64,000 nucleotides of DNA from Alistipes shahii WAL 8301 (GTDB taxonomy: Bacteria; Bacteroidota; Bacteroidia; Bacteroidales; Rikenellaceae). Below, piece after piece: positions 24,905 through 35,678 of this stretch. The position numbers and the translations under genes are program-made. Each line of letters opens with the position of its first letter. Within the stretch, counting starts at the first letter, position 1. Below the pieces are notes generated by a model that saw only the letters and a program-made list of their open reading frames with translations, searched no databases and was not told the origin of the DNA. Location of the stretch: assembly GCF_025145845.1 (NCBI RefSeq), contig NZ_CP102253.1, forward strand, positions 992,001 through 1,056,000. The letters are read 5' to 3'.

Positions 24905-26200
24905 TTATTTGGTGTAGTTTTTCACGCAGCGGACGTTCAGATAAATATCCTTGGCCGCCTCCTGATTGGTCTTGGTCTGAAGGTTCAGACTCGTACCGCT
25001 GATGACCAGCGAACGGGCCGTCGAGGCGTTGGTCTGCCCGATGAACCACACGTAGCCCCATTTGCCCAGCGCGCCGCTGTTGAAACTGCCGTCGGCCTTC
25101 TGATAGCCCAGCGGATACCAGCCGAAACCGATGCTTTCGGCCCCGTCGACGAATTGCAGGAGGGGTTCCCCGGCGTCCGTGAGCGTCATATTCGCCTGAT
25201 TCCAAATACCGCCGTCAACGATACGGCCGTTGCCGCCGCGCAGCCATGCGCCGACGTTGCCCGTATTCTTGACCGTGCAGCCCGACTTGTAGAATCCGGC
25301 CTTCGTAATGGCATTCTCGGGTTTCCCGTCGTGGCCGCCGGAGAAGGTGTATCCGCCCTGCGCGAAATCGTCGGGAATGGCATACTCGCTTTTGATAGCC
25401 ATCAGCATGTCCCACCAGTCGTTGGCGTTGGCCACGTGCCAGCCTTCGGGACAGCAGCCGCGTATCTGGACGCCGAACTCGCCCTCCTCCGTACCGTCGA
25501 GTTTGAAGGCGTTGCCCACGTCGTCCACCCCTTCGTAATTCTGCACATAGGGACACTGCTCCGCCGTACAGCCCGATATGCCGGTCATCGCCTCATACCA
25601 GGTGTAGTAACGGCCCTTTGCGTCGTTCAACCGCTGCAAATGCGACGCCTCCAACCCCGCAACCGAGAAAGCCGTCAGGTCGGGCGCAACGCCCAGGTTG
25701 CCGTCCTCGCCCGCTTCGTGGCAGTTCTCGGTCATCCACCAGCGTTTGCCGTACTTCTTGATCGTATAGCCCGGCAGCTCGATGGGGACCGACACGGTGA
25801 TCGCCGCGAAATACTCGCGCACCTTGCTCGCGCCCAGTTCGTTTTTGGCCACCACCGACACCGACTGGGCGGGAATCACCACGTCGTCGTTGACCACCCT
25901 GACGGTGATGACGTTGGTTCCCTGACCGTCGATGATCGAGATTTTCGACTTCTCCTGCTCGGCGATCGTCCATTCGTAGGTCTCGGCCCACTGAACCTTC
26001 GAAACCGAGAAGGTGAACTCTTCGCCGCCGTTGCAGGTGAGCGTTGCCGGCACCTTCGTGATCGGCCCGGGTTTCTTGGGAACGGTCATCTCCTGGATCT
26101 CCTCCTCGGTGTCGCGTTTCACGGCCTCGGTGCAGGCGACCAGCGCCGCAGCGGCGGTCATGCATGCCGCGGCCATCATGTATTTTCGGATGTTTTTCAT
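24905..26200 (-). CDS. FISUMP-domain lipoprotein (probable surface binding protein)
   Basis: A 431-residue lipoprotein (signal then LVAC, Cys23). Residues about 45-135 look like a PKD or Ig-type domain. The C-terminal two thirds matches the Fibrobacter succinogenes major paralogous (FISUMP) domain pattern: WWMTENCH, GRYYTWYEAMTG, CPEGWHVANANDWWDML, and the final YLNVRCVKNYTK. Such proteins sit on the cell surface and are thought to bind ligands. It occupies the place of a surface glycan-binding protein in locus 1. Confidence 0.75.
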   Translation of the reverse strand: MKNIRKYMMAAACMTAAAALVACTEAVKRDTEEEIQEMTVPKKPGPITKVPATLTCNGGEEFTFSVSKVQWAETYEWTIAEQEKSKISIIDGQGTNVITVRVVNDDVVIPAQSVSVVAKNELGASKVREYFAAITVSVPIELPGYTIKKYGKRWWMTENCHEAGEDGNLGVAPDLTAFSVAGLEASHLQRLNDAKGRYYTWYEAMTGISGCTAEQCPYVQNYEGVDDVGNAFKLDGTEEGEFGVQIRGCCPEGWHVANANDWWDMLMAIKSEYAIPDDFAQGGYTFSGGHDGKPENAITKAGFYKSGCTVKNTGNVGAWLRGGNGRIVDGGIWNQANMTLTDAGEPLLQFVDGAESIGFGWYPLGYQKADGSFNSGALGKWGYVWFIGQTNASTARSLVISGTSLNLQTKTNQEAAKDIYLNVRCVKNYTK

Positions 26201-26219
26201 CGTTTTTGCATTTTAAGTT

Positions 26220-27212
26220 TTACAAAGTGTGAACCTCGGGATACCCGAACGGATTCTCCACATACCAGCGGGCCTTGTAAATCTGGTAGCCCGCGCGGTT
26301 GAACAGCCGGTTGCCCTTCATGTCGCACACCTCGGCCGACCACCAGTTGCTCCCGCCCGACGTGGGGCGCATGACGATCGTGGAATACCCCTCCGGCCCC
26401 GTCGAAATGCTCTTGATGGTGTTCTGCTGGAAGATCTCCACGTCGAGGAACTTCTCCGCCGCACAGTCGAACTTGTAGACATGCTGATTCGTCGATACAT
26501 ACATCGCATCCTCCCCGCAGACGGGCGCCAGGTCGTGGGCATCGGTATTCCCCGCCGCCATATCGTAAGAGCGCACCTGCGTCAGTTCCGGAGCCGTACG
26601 CTTCCCGTTGTAGGCGAGCTTGAGCAGCTGGGCGCCCGTCGCCGTCCAGAGGCAGCCGCGCTTCCGGTCCCAGACCACGTTGTGGGCCGAATGGACCGGC
26701 ATGGTGAAGGCGGGTCTGGAAACGTAGCTGTCGGCGCCATTGTATACGTAGACGCTCAACAGGTTGCCCGTGCTCGACGCCACGACGACATTCCCGTCGG
26801 GCAGCACCTCGGCCGAGTGGGGGTTTCCGCCCGGCTTGGCGTAGAACATCGCCTTCTTGTCCGCAATGCGGATCAGCGCCACGCCGCCGCCCGAAGCCGT
26901 GACGAGCACGCACGTACGGTTGTAGACCGGTTTGGCCTCGTCGGGCAGATCGAACCACGCCTGTTCCGCAGCCGAAAGCCCGCTGTCGGCGGCCGTCCAC
27001 TCCCAGGCGACCTTTCCCGTCGGCTGGTCGATCATCACGATCCGGTTCTTGGCCTGCTCGGTCAGAATCATCACCTTCGTGGCCTTGTCCAGGTCGATCG
27101 TCTCCTCCTTGTCGTCGCCCGGCCGCCAGGGAACGTAAGGTCCCTCCTCCTCGTCTTTGCTGCAAGCCTGAAGGAGGAATGCGGCAGCCAGTATCCACAG
27201 ATATTTTTTCAT
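26220..27212 (-). CDS. DUF6528-like beta-propeller lipoprotein
   Basis: A 330-residue lipoprotein (LLQAC, Cys17). Repeated blade-like segments (KVMILTEQAKNRIVMID, GKVAWEW, GGNPHSAEVLPDGNVVVASS, HSAHNVVWDRKRGCLWTATG) indicate a beta-propeller, matching the DUF6528 type as I know it. No catalytic function is established. It lies between SusD and the FISUMP gene and is probably exported to the surface with them. Confidence 0.65.
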   Translation of the reverse strand: MKKYLWILAAAFLLQACSKDEEEGPYVPWRPGDDKEETIDLDKATKVMILTEQAKNRIVMIDQPTGKVAWEWTAADSGLSAAEQAWFDLPDEAKPVYNRTCVLVTASGGGVALIRIADKKAMFYAKPGGNPHSAEVLPDGNVVVASSTGNLLSVYVYNGADSYVSRPAFTMPVHSAHNVVWDRKRGCLWTATGAQLLKLAYNGKRTAPELTQVRSYDMAAGNTDAHDLAPVCGEDAMYVSTNQHVYKFDCAAEKFLDVEIFQQNTIKSISTGPEGYSTIVMRPTSGGSNWWSAEVCDMKGNRLFNRAGYQIYKARWYVENPFGYPEVHTL

Positions 27213-27236
27213 AATTGCCAGTTAGCGGTTGTCGGA

Positions 27237-28778
27237 TTAATAATTGGGATTCTGTTCGAGTTTCTTGTTCAGCAGGATCTGGTCCGCCGGAACGGGCCAC
27301 CAGTAGTCGCGGTCGGGGTCGAACGCCCGGACGGCGATGTCCGTGCCCGCATAGTCCTGAATCACGGCGTTCATCACCAGCTCGGCGGTCATCCAGCGGC
27401 GGATGTCGTTATAATAAAGCCCCTCGCCGGCGAATTCGACGCGGCGCTCGTGGCGGATGATCTCGCGCATTTCGGACTGGCTCTTCGAACCGTAGGCATA
27501 GGTGGGCATGCCGACGCGGCCGCGCACGCGGTTCACGGCGTCGTAAACGGCATCGGAGGGCGTGGCGTCGACCTCGTTCTGCGCCTCGGCGAACATCAGC
27601 AGCACGTCGGCGTAGCGGATGAACATGTAGTTGGTCTCGCCGTTGCTGTCGTCCGAATCGCGCTTCTGCGCGTCGTAGATCGTGAGTTTCCGGTGTGCGA
27701 AGCCCGTGAACTGGCACACCTCCCCGGCCGGGCAGTTGGCCTTGCCGAGGAACGTGCTCCCGGGATAGAAATTCGTCGCCGCGAAACGCGGGTCGAGGTT
27801 GTCGTACTTGCCCATCGTGGCCGCACCGTCGGTCGTCGTCCGGTAGTCCATCACCAGATCGAGCAGCGGTGCGTTGTTGCGGTACTGGACGCTGTAAACG
27901 TTGAACGAATTGACGGCCGTGTTCTTGGTCTTCGAGAATTCGATGTTGAAGACGCACTCGCAGCTGTGCTCGTTCGCCGGCAGGAAGAGTTTCCGGTAGT
28001 CGCCGAACAGGTCGTAGCCCGCCTGGGCCTCCTTCTCGATCACGGCTTTGGCCGCATCGGCCGCAGCCTGCCATTTCGCGGCGTCGTTCGAGGGGTTGAC
28101 CAGCTTGCTGGCCTCGAAAAGCAGCAGACGGGCCTTGAGGGCCATCGCCGCGCCGCGCGTGGCGCGCCCCTGGTCGGCGGCTTTGGTCCACTGCCAGTCG
28201 AGCAGTTCGCGGTCGATGATGTCGTTCAGATCGTCGAGAATCGCCCGCACCACCTCCTCGCGCGAGGCGCGGGGCAGCGAACCGTGCGCATAGACAGGCT
28301 CTTCGAGGATCAGCGGCACGCCGTTGTAATAGGTCACCAGCATGTAGTAATAGAGCGCGCGGAGGAACTTGGCCTCGCCCTCCATCTGCACCCTGCGGTC
28401 GTCGGCCACGACGGCGGCAGGCAGGCGGTTGAGATGGGTGTTGCAGCGTCCGATGCCCTCGTAGCACTTTTTCCAGCGGTTGGCGATGATGCCCGAGCTG
28501 TTGGCCGTGTGGGTCCCCTGGGCGATGACATTGTATCCGCCCGCGTTGTTGTAATTATAGGCGTTGGGCGTGCAGGTCTCTTCGAGCAGCGGCGCCGAGT
28601 CTCCGAACAGCGCGCTGTTGGTCAGTATGTTGTAACAGCCGGTCATGGCGGCCTCGGTTCCTTCTTCGGTTTCCCAGAACGTCTCGACCGTATATTTGTC
28701 GGTGGGAATGGTGTCGAGGTTACAGGAGGCCAGCGCCGCCGCACCGCAAAGCATCAATCCGATTACTGTTTTTTTCAT
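27237..28778 (-). CDS. SusD/RagB-family nutrient-binding lipoprotein (locus 1)
   Basis: A 513-residue lipoprotein (ALASC, Cys19) that forms the lid of its SusC partner and binds the substrate. N-terminal TPR-like helices and the C-terminal SusD domain, ending with the typical YWWPVPADQILLNKKLEQNPNY. It follows SusC by 21 bases. Confidence 0.93.
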   Translation of the reverse strand: MKKTVIGLMLCGAAALASCNLDTIPTDKYTVETFWETEEGTEAAMTGCYNILTNSALFGDSAPLLEETCTPNAYNYNNAGGYNVIAQGTHTANSSGIIANRWKKCYEGIGRCNTHLNRLPAAVVADDRRVQMEGEAKFLRALYYYMLVTYYNGVPLILEEPVYAHGSLPRASREEVVRAILDDLNDIIDRELLDWQWTKAADQGRATRGAAMALKARLLLFEASKLVNPSNDAAKWQAAADAAKAVIEKEAQAGYDLFGDYRKLFLPANEHSCECVFNIEFSKTKNTAVNSFNVYSVQYRNNAPLLDLVMDYRTTTDGAATMGKYDNLDPRFAATNFYPGSTFLGKANCPAGEVCQFTGFAHRKLTIYDAQKRDSDDSNGETNYMFIRYADVLLMFAEAQNEVDATPSDAVYDAVNRVRGRVGMPTYAYGSKSQSEMREIIRHERRVEFAGEGLYYNDIRRWMTAELVMNAVIQDYAGTDIAVRAFDPDRDYWWPVPADQILLNKKLEQNPNY

Positions 28779-28799
28779 GTTTTTCCGTATTTGAAGCGA

Positions 28800-31700
28800 T
28801 TAAAAAGTAATGTTGAAGCCGAAGTTGATCGTCCGCAGCGAAGGATACTGCATCAGGTTGGTCGACGAAAGGTCGATCTCGGGGTCGAACATCTTCAGCG
28901 GGGAGATCGTGAAGAGGTTCTCGCCGTTGACGAAGATCTGGCACTGGCTCATTCCGAGCTTCGAAATCCACCTCTTGGGGAGGGTGTACGAGAGTTGCAG
29001 CTGCTTGCAGCGCAGGTACGACGCATCGTAGAGCCACTGCGTGTTCTTGTAGTCGTGCATCTCGGGCGCGCCCGTGGCGGTGTGGAGGATCGGCAGGCGG
29101 GAGTTGTGGTTCTCGGGGGTCCACGCGTCGGTCGCCCACTCCTTCAGCACGCCCGCTCCGTTCCAGAACGGGGCTGCGAGGTTGCCCGAAAGATAGGTCT
29201 TCACGTCGGCGACGCCCTGGAACTGCGCCGAAAGTTCGAGTCCCTTCCATCCCAGCGAGAAGTTGAAGGCGTAGGTGATGCTCGGCGTGAGGTTGCCGCA
29301 GACGGCGCGGTCGTCGTTGTCGATCTTGTCGTCGTTGTTGAGATTCTTGTAGCGGATGTACCCGGGCTTCACGCCGCTGCCGACGGTCACCGAATTGGCG
29401 ATCTCCTCGTAACTGTTGTAGAAGCCGTCGGCCTGGTAGAGATACCACGCGTCGATGGGTTCGCCCTCGCGGATGATGTTGAAGGTCTTGATGTACTCCT
29501 GCCCGTCGAGGTCGACGACGATGTTCTTGTTGTAGCAGAAATTGCCGCCGAGGCTGTAATGGAAATTCTTGACCGCGCTCCGCCACTGGAGGTTCAGCTC
29601 GACGCCGTCGTTGGCCACCACGCCGATGTTCTGCTTCGGGCCGTTCAGGTTGCCGATCTGCGCCGGAATCTTCACGTCGCGCAGGATGCCTTCGGTGCGT
29701 TTCTTATAGAGGTCGACGCTGAACAGCAGGCGGTGGTCGAAGGCCTCGAAATCCAGTCCGAGGTTGTAGGTGCGGGTGGTCTCCCACGAGATGTTCTCGT
29801 CGACGAAATCCTTGATCGCCGCGCCGCCCGACAGCACGTCGCCGAAGCTGTAATTGTAGCTCTTGTTCGCCAGCACGGCCATCAGGTACTCGTAGTTGCC
29901 GATGGCCTGGTTGCCCATCTCGCCGACCGAGCCGCGGAGCTTGAGCACGTCGACCGCCCGGACGTTCTGCATGAAATTCTCCTTGTCGATGCGCCATCCG
30001 ACCGACACGGCGGGGAAGAAGGCCCATCGGTTGCCCTTGGCGAATTTCGACGAACCGTCGTAACGCGCCGTCACGTCGATCAGGTATTTCTCCTTGTAGT
30101 CGTAGGTGATTCGCCCGAAGTAGGAGAAGAGCAGTTCGAGCGACGATCCGCCCGAAATATCCTCCATCGTGGAGCCGACCGACAGGGCGGTGAGCTGGTT
30201 GTTGAAGTAGTCGCGTTTTTTGGCCTGGAAGTTCTTGCCGTCGTAACGCTTGTACTCCGTGCCGACCATCACGTTGAAGTTGTGGTTGCCGCCGAAGCTC
30301 TTGCCCCACGAAAGGGTGTTGTAGAAGGTGTAGTTGATCGCGTTGTTGTCCCAGTCCTTGGCCGAAACGTAGGCGCTGAAGTTCTTCCGCTCAAGAGTTT
30401 TGGGATTGTAGGTGTACATCGCGTGCTTGAAGTCCTTCGAATAGTGGTCGACCTTCACGTAGCCCAGGTTGGCGTTGTACTTGATGCCCCACGGCAGGTC
30501 GTAGCCGATGTTGATGCGCCCCAGAATGCGGTGAAGCTGACGTTTGGTGTTGCCCTCGTGCAGCTCCATGAGCGGATTCTCGGGGTTGTTGCGCCCGGGG
30601 GTCGAGAGCCACGTCGAGAGCCACTTGCCGTCGGGCAGCTGCGTGCCGAAGATCGGCAGGGCGCGGTTGATGACGTTGACCGTCGTCGATACGCCGTAGA
30701 TCGGGTCGGTGTTGTAGCGCAGGTTGCCCAGCAGGCTGATGCCCACCTTCAGGCGCTTGGTCACCTGCGCGTTGATCTTCATGTCCCACGAGAAGCGTTC
30801 CGCGTCGTCGTTGGCGACCATGATGCCGCGCTGGTTCATGTAACCGCCGCCCAGCGAGTAGGAGATCTTGTCCGTGCCGCCCGAAACGCGGGCGTTGTAC
30901 TGCTGGAGAAAACCGTTCTGGTAGCAGAGGTCGTACCAATCGGAGGCGGGATAGATGTACTTGTCGTGCTTCATGCCCTCCTCGTATTCGAGGATGTCGT
31001 CGCGGTTGTAGGTCACCGTCAGCTTGCCTTCGTTCAGTTCGGCCTGGTTGCGCATGTTCATATACTGAATCGGGTCGGTCACCACGTCGGGCACGTAGGT
31101 CGCCGACTGAATGCCGAAGTTGGCGCTCAACTTCACCACCGGTGCGCCCTTCTTGGCCTGCTTCGTGGTGATGAGGATGACGCCGTTGGCGGCCTTGGAA
31201 CCGTAGATCGAGGCCGAAGCGTCCTTCAGCACCGAGATCGTCTCGATGTCGCCGGGATTCAGCTCGTTGAGCGAATACTCCATGCCGTCGACCAGCACCA
31301 TGGGGCTGGAACTGCTCATCGTGCCGACGCCGCGTATGCGGATCGTCGCGCCGTCGCTGCCGGGCTTCGACGAAGCCTGGTTGATGTAGACGCCGGGCAT
31401 CGAATAGAGCGCCTGCGAGGCGTGCGTCATGGGCTGGTTCTCGATCTCCGACATCTGGCGCACGGCGACCGAGCCGGTCAGGTTGACCTTCTTCTGCACG
31501 CCGTATCCGATCACCACCACGTCGTCGAGGAGCTGGTTATTCTCCTTCAGCACCACGGTCAGATGCGTCCGGTTGCCCACTTCGACCTGCGCCGCGTCGT
31601 AACCGATGAACGACACGCTGAGCCGCGCGCCCGCAGTCACGTTCAGGGCGAATTCGCCCTTCGAATTGGTCACCATGCCGTTCGTCGTGCCCTCGACCAG

Positions 31701-32141
31701 CACGTTCGCCCCCACGATCGGATCGCCGGCCTCGGTCTCGACGCGGCCCTTCAGCTGGTATTCCCGGCCCCGGCCTGCCGGGTCGGATTTGTAAAGCACG
31801 ATGTGGCGGCCTTCGAGTTTGGCCAGAATTCCCTGGTCGGCGAGCACGCCGTCGAGCAGTTTCAGGACGTTCTGATCGTGCGCCTCGACCGAAACGCGCT
31901 TCCGGAGGTCGATCTCGCTCTCCCGATACCAGAACGAGTAGCCGCTCTGCGTCTTGACCGCTTCGATCACCTCGCGCACGGTGGCGTTCTTCAGCGTCAA
32001 CGAAATCACGGGATTCTGCGCGTAAAGAGCCTGGGCCGCCACCGTGAACCAACACAGGGTCAGCAATCCGCTCAGTCTGCACAGCATCCGCTGGCCGAAA
32101 AGGTCCCGGAAGGACCTTCTGCTGGTAGAATTGTTACTCAT
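28800..32141 (-). CDS. SusC/RagA-family TonB-dependent transporter with STN domain (locus 1)
   Basis: A 1113-residue outer-membrane transporter. After the signal region (to about residue 43) comes an STN domain (about 48-117), a carboxypeptidase-regulatory-like domain (about 128-205, GRVETEAGDPIVGANVLVEG), a TonB-box-like region (DDVVVIGYGVQKK), the plug and a 22-strand barrel ending RTINFGFNITF. The STN domain implies that transport is signalled to the FecR protein encoded just upstream. No homopolymer tract lies in this gene, unlike SusC 2 and 3. Confidence 0.93.
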   Translation of the reverse strand: MSNNSTSRRSFRDLFGQRMLCRLSGLLTLCWFTVAAQALYAQNPVISLTLKNATVREVIEAVKTQSGYSFWYRESEIDLRKRVSVEAHDQNVLKLLDGVLADQGILAKLEGRHIVLYKSDPAGRGREYQLKGRVETEAGDPIVGANVLVEGTTNGMVTNSKGEFALNVTAGARLSVSFIGYDAAQVEVGNRTHLTVVLKENNQLLDDVVVIGYGVQKKVNLTGSVAVRQMSEIENQPMTHASQALYSMPGVYINQASSKPGSDGATIRIRGVGTMSSSSPMVLVDGMEYSLNELNPGDIETISVLKDASASIYGSKAANGVILITTKQAKKGAPVVKLSANFGIQSATYVPDVVTDPIQYMNMRNQAELNEGKLTVTYNRDDILEYEEGMKHDKYIYPASDWYDLCYQNGFLQQYNARVSGGTDKISYSLGGGYMNQRGIMVANDDAERFSWDMKINAQVTKRLKVGISLLGNLRYNTDPIYGVSTTVNVINRALPIFGTQLPDGKWLSTWLSTPGRNNPENPLMELHEGNTKRQLHRILGRINIGYDLPWGIKYNANLGYVKVDHYSKDFKHAMYTYNPKTLERKNFSAYVSAKDWDNNAINYTFYNTLSWGKSFGGNHNFNVMVGTEYKRYDGKNFQAKKRDYFNNQLTALSVGSTMEDISGGSSLELLFSYFGRITYDYKEKYLIDVTARYDGSSKFAKGNRWAFFPAVSVGWRIDKENFMQNVRAVDVLKLRGSVGEMGNQAIGNYEYLMAVLANKSYNYSFGDVLSGGAAIKDFVDENISWETTRTYNLGLDFEAFDHRLLFSVDLYKKRTEGILRDVKIPAQIGNLNGPKQNIGVVANDGVELNLQWRSAVKNFHYSLGGNFCYNKNIVVDLDGQEYIKTFNIIREGEPIDAWYLYQADGFYNSYEEIANSVTVGSGVKPGYIRYKNLNNDDKIDNDDRAVCGNLTPSITYAFNFSLGWKGLELSAQFQGVADVKTYLSGNLAAPFWNGAGVLKEWATDAWTPENHNSRLPILHTATGAPEMHDYKNTQWLYDASYLRCKQLQLSYTLPKRWISKLGMSQCQIFVNGENLFTISPLKMFDPEIDLSSTNLMQYPSLRTINFGFNITF

Positions 32142-32183
32142 AAGGATTGAAATTTAGGTTGTAGTGAAAAAAATCGTGAATCT

Positions 32184-33131
32184 CTATCGGTTTCTGTAAA
32201 GCTCGAAATGGTTCTTGCGGCTGCGGCAGAGGATACGGCTGTCGGCCGAGATGATCCGCATGATTTCGTGGATGTTCTCGCCGTCGACGAACTCACCCGT
32301 GAAACAGATCCTGCGCAGCCGTTCGTCGGGGATCGTGATGTCGACGTTGAACTGCCTTTCGAGGCTCCGGGCGATCGACGCCAGGGGTTCGGCCCGGAAG
32401 TAGAGCCTGTCCTCCTGCCACGAGAGCACCTGCTCGACGTTCACCCTGCGCAGCGACAGCAGTCCGGAGGTCCTCTCGAAGAATCCCTGCTCGCCGGGAC
32501 GCAGCCGCACGCTCCGCGACTCGGGACCGCCGTCCACCAGCAAGCTGCCCGTCGCCAGCGTGATCTGGTAATTCTCGTCCTCGGAATAGGCGTGCACATT
32601 GAAAGTCGTTCCGAGCACCGTCGAGACGACCTGTCCCGTGACGACGACGAAGGGCCTGCGGGCGTCGTGCTCGACCTCGAAATAGGCCTCGCCGTCGACC
32701 TCCACGCGGCGTTCGTCGCCGAACAGCGCGGGATAGACGATGCGCGTGCCGCCGTTGAGCCGCACCCGCGAACCGTCGGGCAGCACCACGTCGGACTTCA
32801 CGCCCAGAGGCGTCGAGACGCTCACCGGCTGCGCCGCGGCGACCAGACGGCTTTCGGTCCGGCGTCCGCCCATGAACCAGCTGCCGCAGACGACGCCCGC
32901 CATCACGGCCGCAGCCGCGGCGTAGCGGACGATCCGCATCCGGATTCCCCGGCGGCGGATGCGCGAGCGCACGTCGGCCCACACCGCCTCCCGCATTCCG
33001 TCGGCCATGGCGTCGACTCCGGGTCCCACCCGGATGCCGTCCAGCAGCTCCGCCAGCCTGCGGCGGTCGCGCTCCGAACCTTCGATCAGTTCCGCCATCT
33101 CCGGCTCCCTCTTCGTATGCTGATATTGCAT
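32184..33131 (-). CDS. FecR-family anti-sigma factor (locus 1)
   Basis: A 315-residue inner-membrane protein. A cytoplasmic N-terminal part holds the sigma, one membrane helix spans about residues 67-89, and the periplasmic FecR domain has DVVLPDGSRVRLNGGTRI, VDGEAYFEVEHDARRPFVV and VLGTTFNVHAY. A C-terminal STN-contacting domain ends in SRKNHFELYRNR. An AAGGAG-like sequence precedes the ATG at 33129-33131; Met12 is an alternative start. A strong hairpin separates it from the sigma gene. Confidence 0.88.
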   Translation of the reverse strand: MQYQHTKREPEMAELIEGSERDRRRLAELLDGIRVGPGVDAMADGMREAVWADVRSRIRRRGIRMRIVRYAAAAAVMAGVVCGSWFMGGRRTESRLVAAAQPVSVSTPLGVKSDVVLPDGSRVRLNGGTRIVYPALFGDERRVEVDGEAYFEVEHDARRPFVVVTGQVVSTVLGTTFNVHAYSEDENYQITLATGSLLVDGGPESRSVRLRPGEQGFFERTSGLLSLRRVNVEQVLSWQEDRLYFRAEPLASIARSLERQFNVDITIPDERLRRICFTGEFVDGENIHEIMRIISADSRILCRSRKNHFELYRNR

Positions 33132-33169
33132 GATTTCTCCTTTTTGGTCGTATACACATATAGAGTGCG

Positions 33170-33208
33170 AAAGCCGCGGTTCCGTTTAAGGGAACCGCGG
33201 CTTTTTTT
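33170..33208 (+). terminator. Strong hairpin between sigma 1 and FecR 1, T-run on the plus strand
   Basis: A perfect 14-bp stem (33170-33183 with 33191-33204) and a 7-base loop. Seven T follow on the plus strand, while only three follow on the minus strand on which the genes lie. It therefore looks stronger as a block to antisense transcription, although it may also slow the sense transcript. Confidence 0.55.
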
Positions 33209-33222
33209 CATTCCGGCAGGCG

Positions 33223-33847
33223 TCAGAAACGCGCCGTGAAGAGGAACAGCAGCAGGGAAACCAGCTTCAGGTCGGGATAATGCGTGCGTATGCCGGCCAC
33301 GATCCTGTCGACGGCGATCTTGATCTGGACCCGCACCGTGCTCTCGGAGAGCGACAGCGCCTCGGCGATCTCGCGCGACGACAGCCCCTCCTGCCGGTTG
33401 AGCAGAAACACCGTGCGGCAGCGTTCGGGCAAATCGTTTATGAGACGGCGCACCAGCTCCTCGACTTCGGCCTCTATCAACCGGCTATCGGGAGCGTCTT
33501 CGCTGTGGGGGGGGGGAATTTCGGTCGATCAGCGAGATGGGAATCTCCTCGAACGAGAGGCAGCGGCGGCGCGTACGGGACTCCTTCAGATACCGGTTCG
33601 CCTCGTTGCGCGCGACGACGTAGAGGTAGGCGTCGATGTTTTCGATCCTCCGCAGCGCGACGCGGGACTTCCAGACGGCGACGAAGACGTTGCTCACGAC
33701 CTCGCCGCAGGCCTCCCTGTTGCGCAGAAAATAGTAGGCGAACCGGAAAACGCTCCGGTAATAGAGATCATAGAAAACCCGGAAAGCGTAATCGTCGTTC
33801 TCGCTTACGGAAACAAGCAAATTCTCAAGTTCTTTTTTCTTCTCCAC
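33223..33847 (-). pseudogene. ECF sigma factor (locus 1), out of frame at a C10 tract
   Basis: Two adjoining frames make one ECF sigma factor. The first (MEKKKELENLLVSVSEND to PPPQRRRSR, 120 residues) holds region 2. The second (IEAEVEELVRRLINDLPERC, then SREIAEALSLSESTVRVQI) holds region 4. They are split at ten C on the coding strand (33507-33516), in the linker between the two domains. With nine or twelve C the frame is continuous (about 207 residues with nine). As read here, the product lacks the -35-binding domain and locus 1 should be silent unless another sigma serves it. The cause could be phase variation, a fixed mutation or a miscounted run. A good promoter lies upstream. Confidence 0.85.
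33507..33516 (-). repeat. Poly-C tract (C10 on the coding strand) in sigma 1
   Basis: Ten consecutive G on the plus strand. It encodes the start of a proline stretch in the inter-domain linker, where extra residues would be tolerated. The present count shifts the frame. Confidence 0.9.
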
Positions 33848-33875
33848 ATCCGGGCATGTTCAGGCTTTCACAAGA

Positions 33876-33905
33876 CAAAATTAGGAAACTTTTTCAGAAC
33901 CGCAA
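33876..33905 (-). promoter_or_regulatory. Promoter of sigma 1
   Basis: Minus-strand TTG (33903-33905), a 19-base spacer and TAATTTTG (33876-33883), 28 bases before the start codon. This is a housekeeping-type promoter. Confidence 0.7.
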
Positions 33906-33951
33906 TATACGGTTCCGTTAAAATCCCGCGACGGCCCCGAAGCGGCAGCCG

Positions 33952-33992
33952 CAAAGAGAGAGAGGGACCGCGCCCTCCGCACGGTCCCTCTC
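33952..33992 (-). terminator. Terminator of the acyl-CoA synthetase gene
   Basis: An 11-bp stem (33960-33970 with 33982-33992), followed on the minus strand by CTCTCTTT. It is 20 bases after the stop codon. Confidence 0.6.
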
Positions 33993-34012
33993 CCCGCCGG
34001 CCTGCGGCCGGA

Positions 34013-35671
<1,659 letters not shown>

Positions 35672-35678
35672 GCTGCCG

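Noticed and set aside
26229..32150. 1973-codon open frame opposite locus 1
   Set aside because: It runs across several real minus-strand genes and their gaps; composition is that of an antisense shadow.
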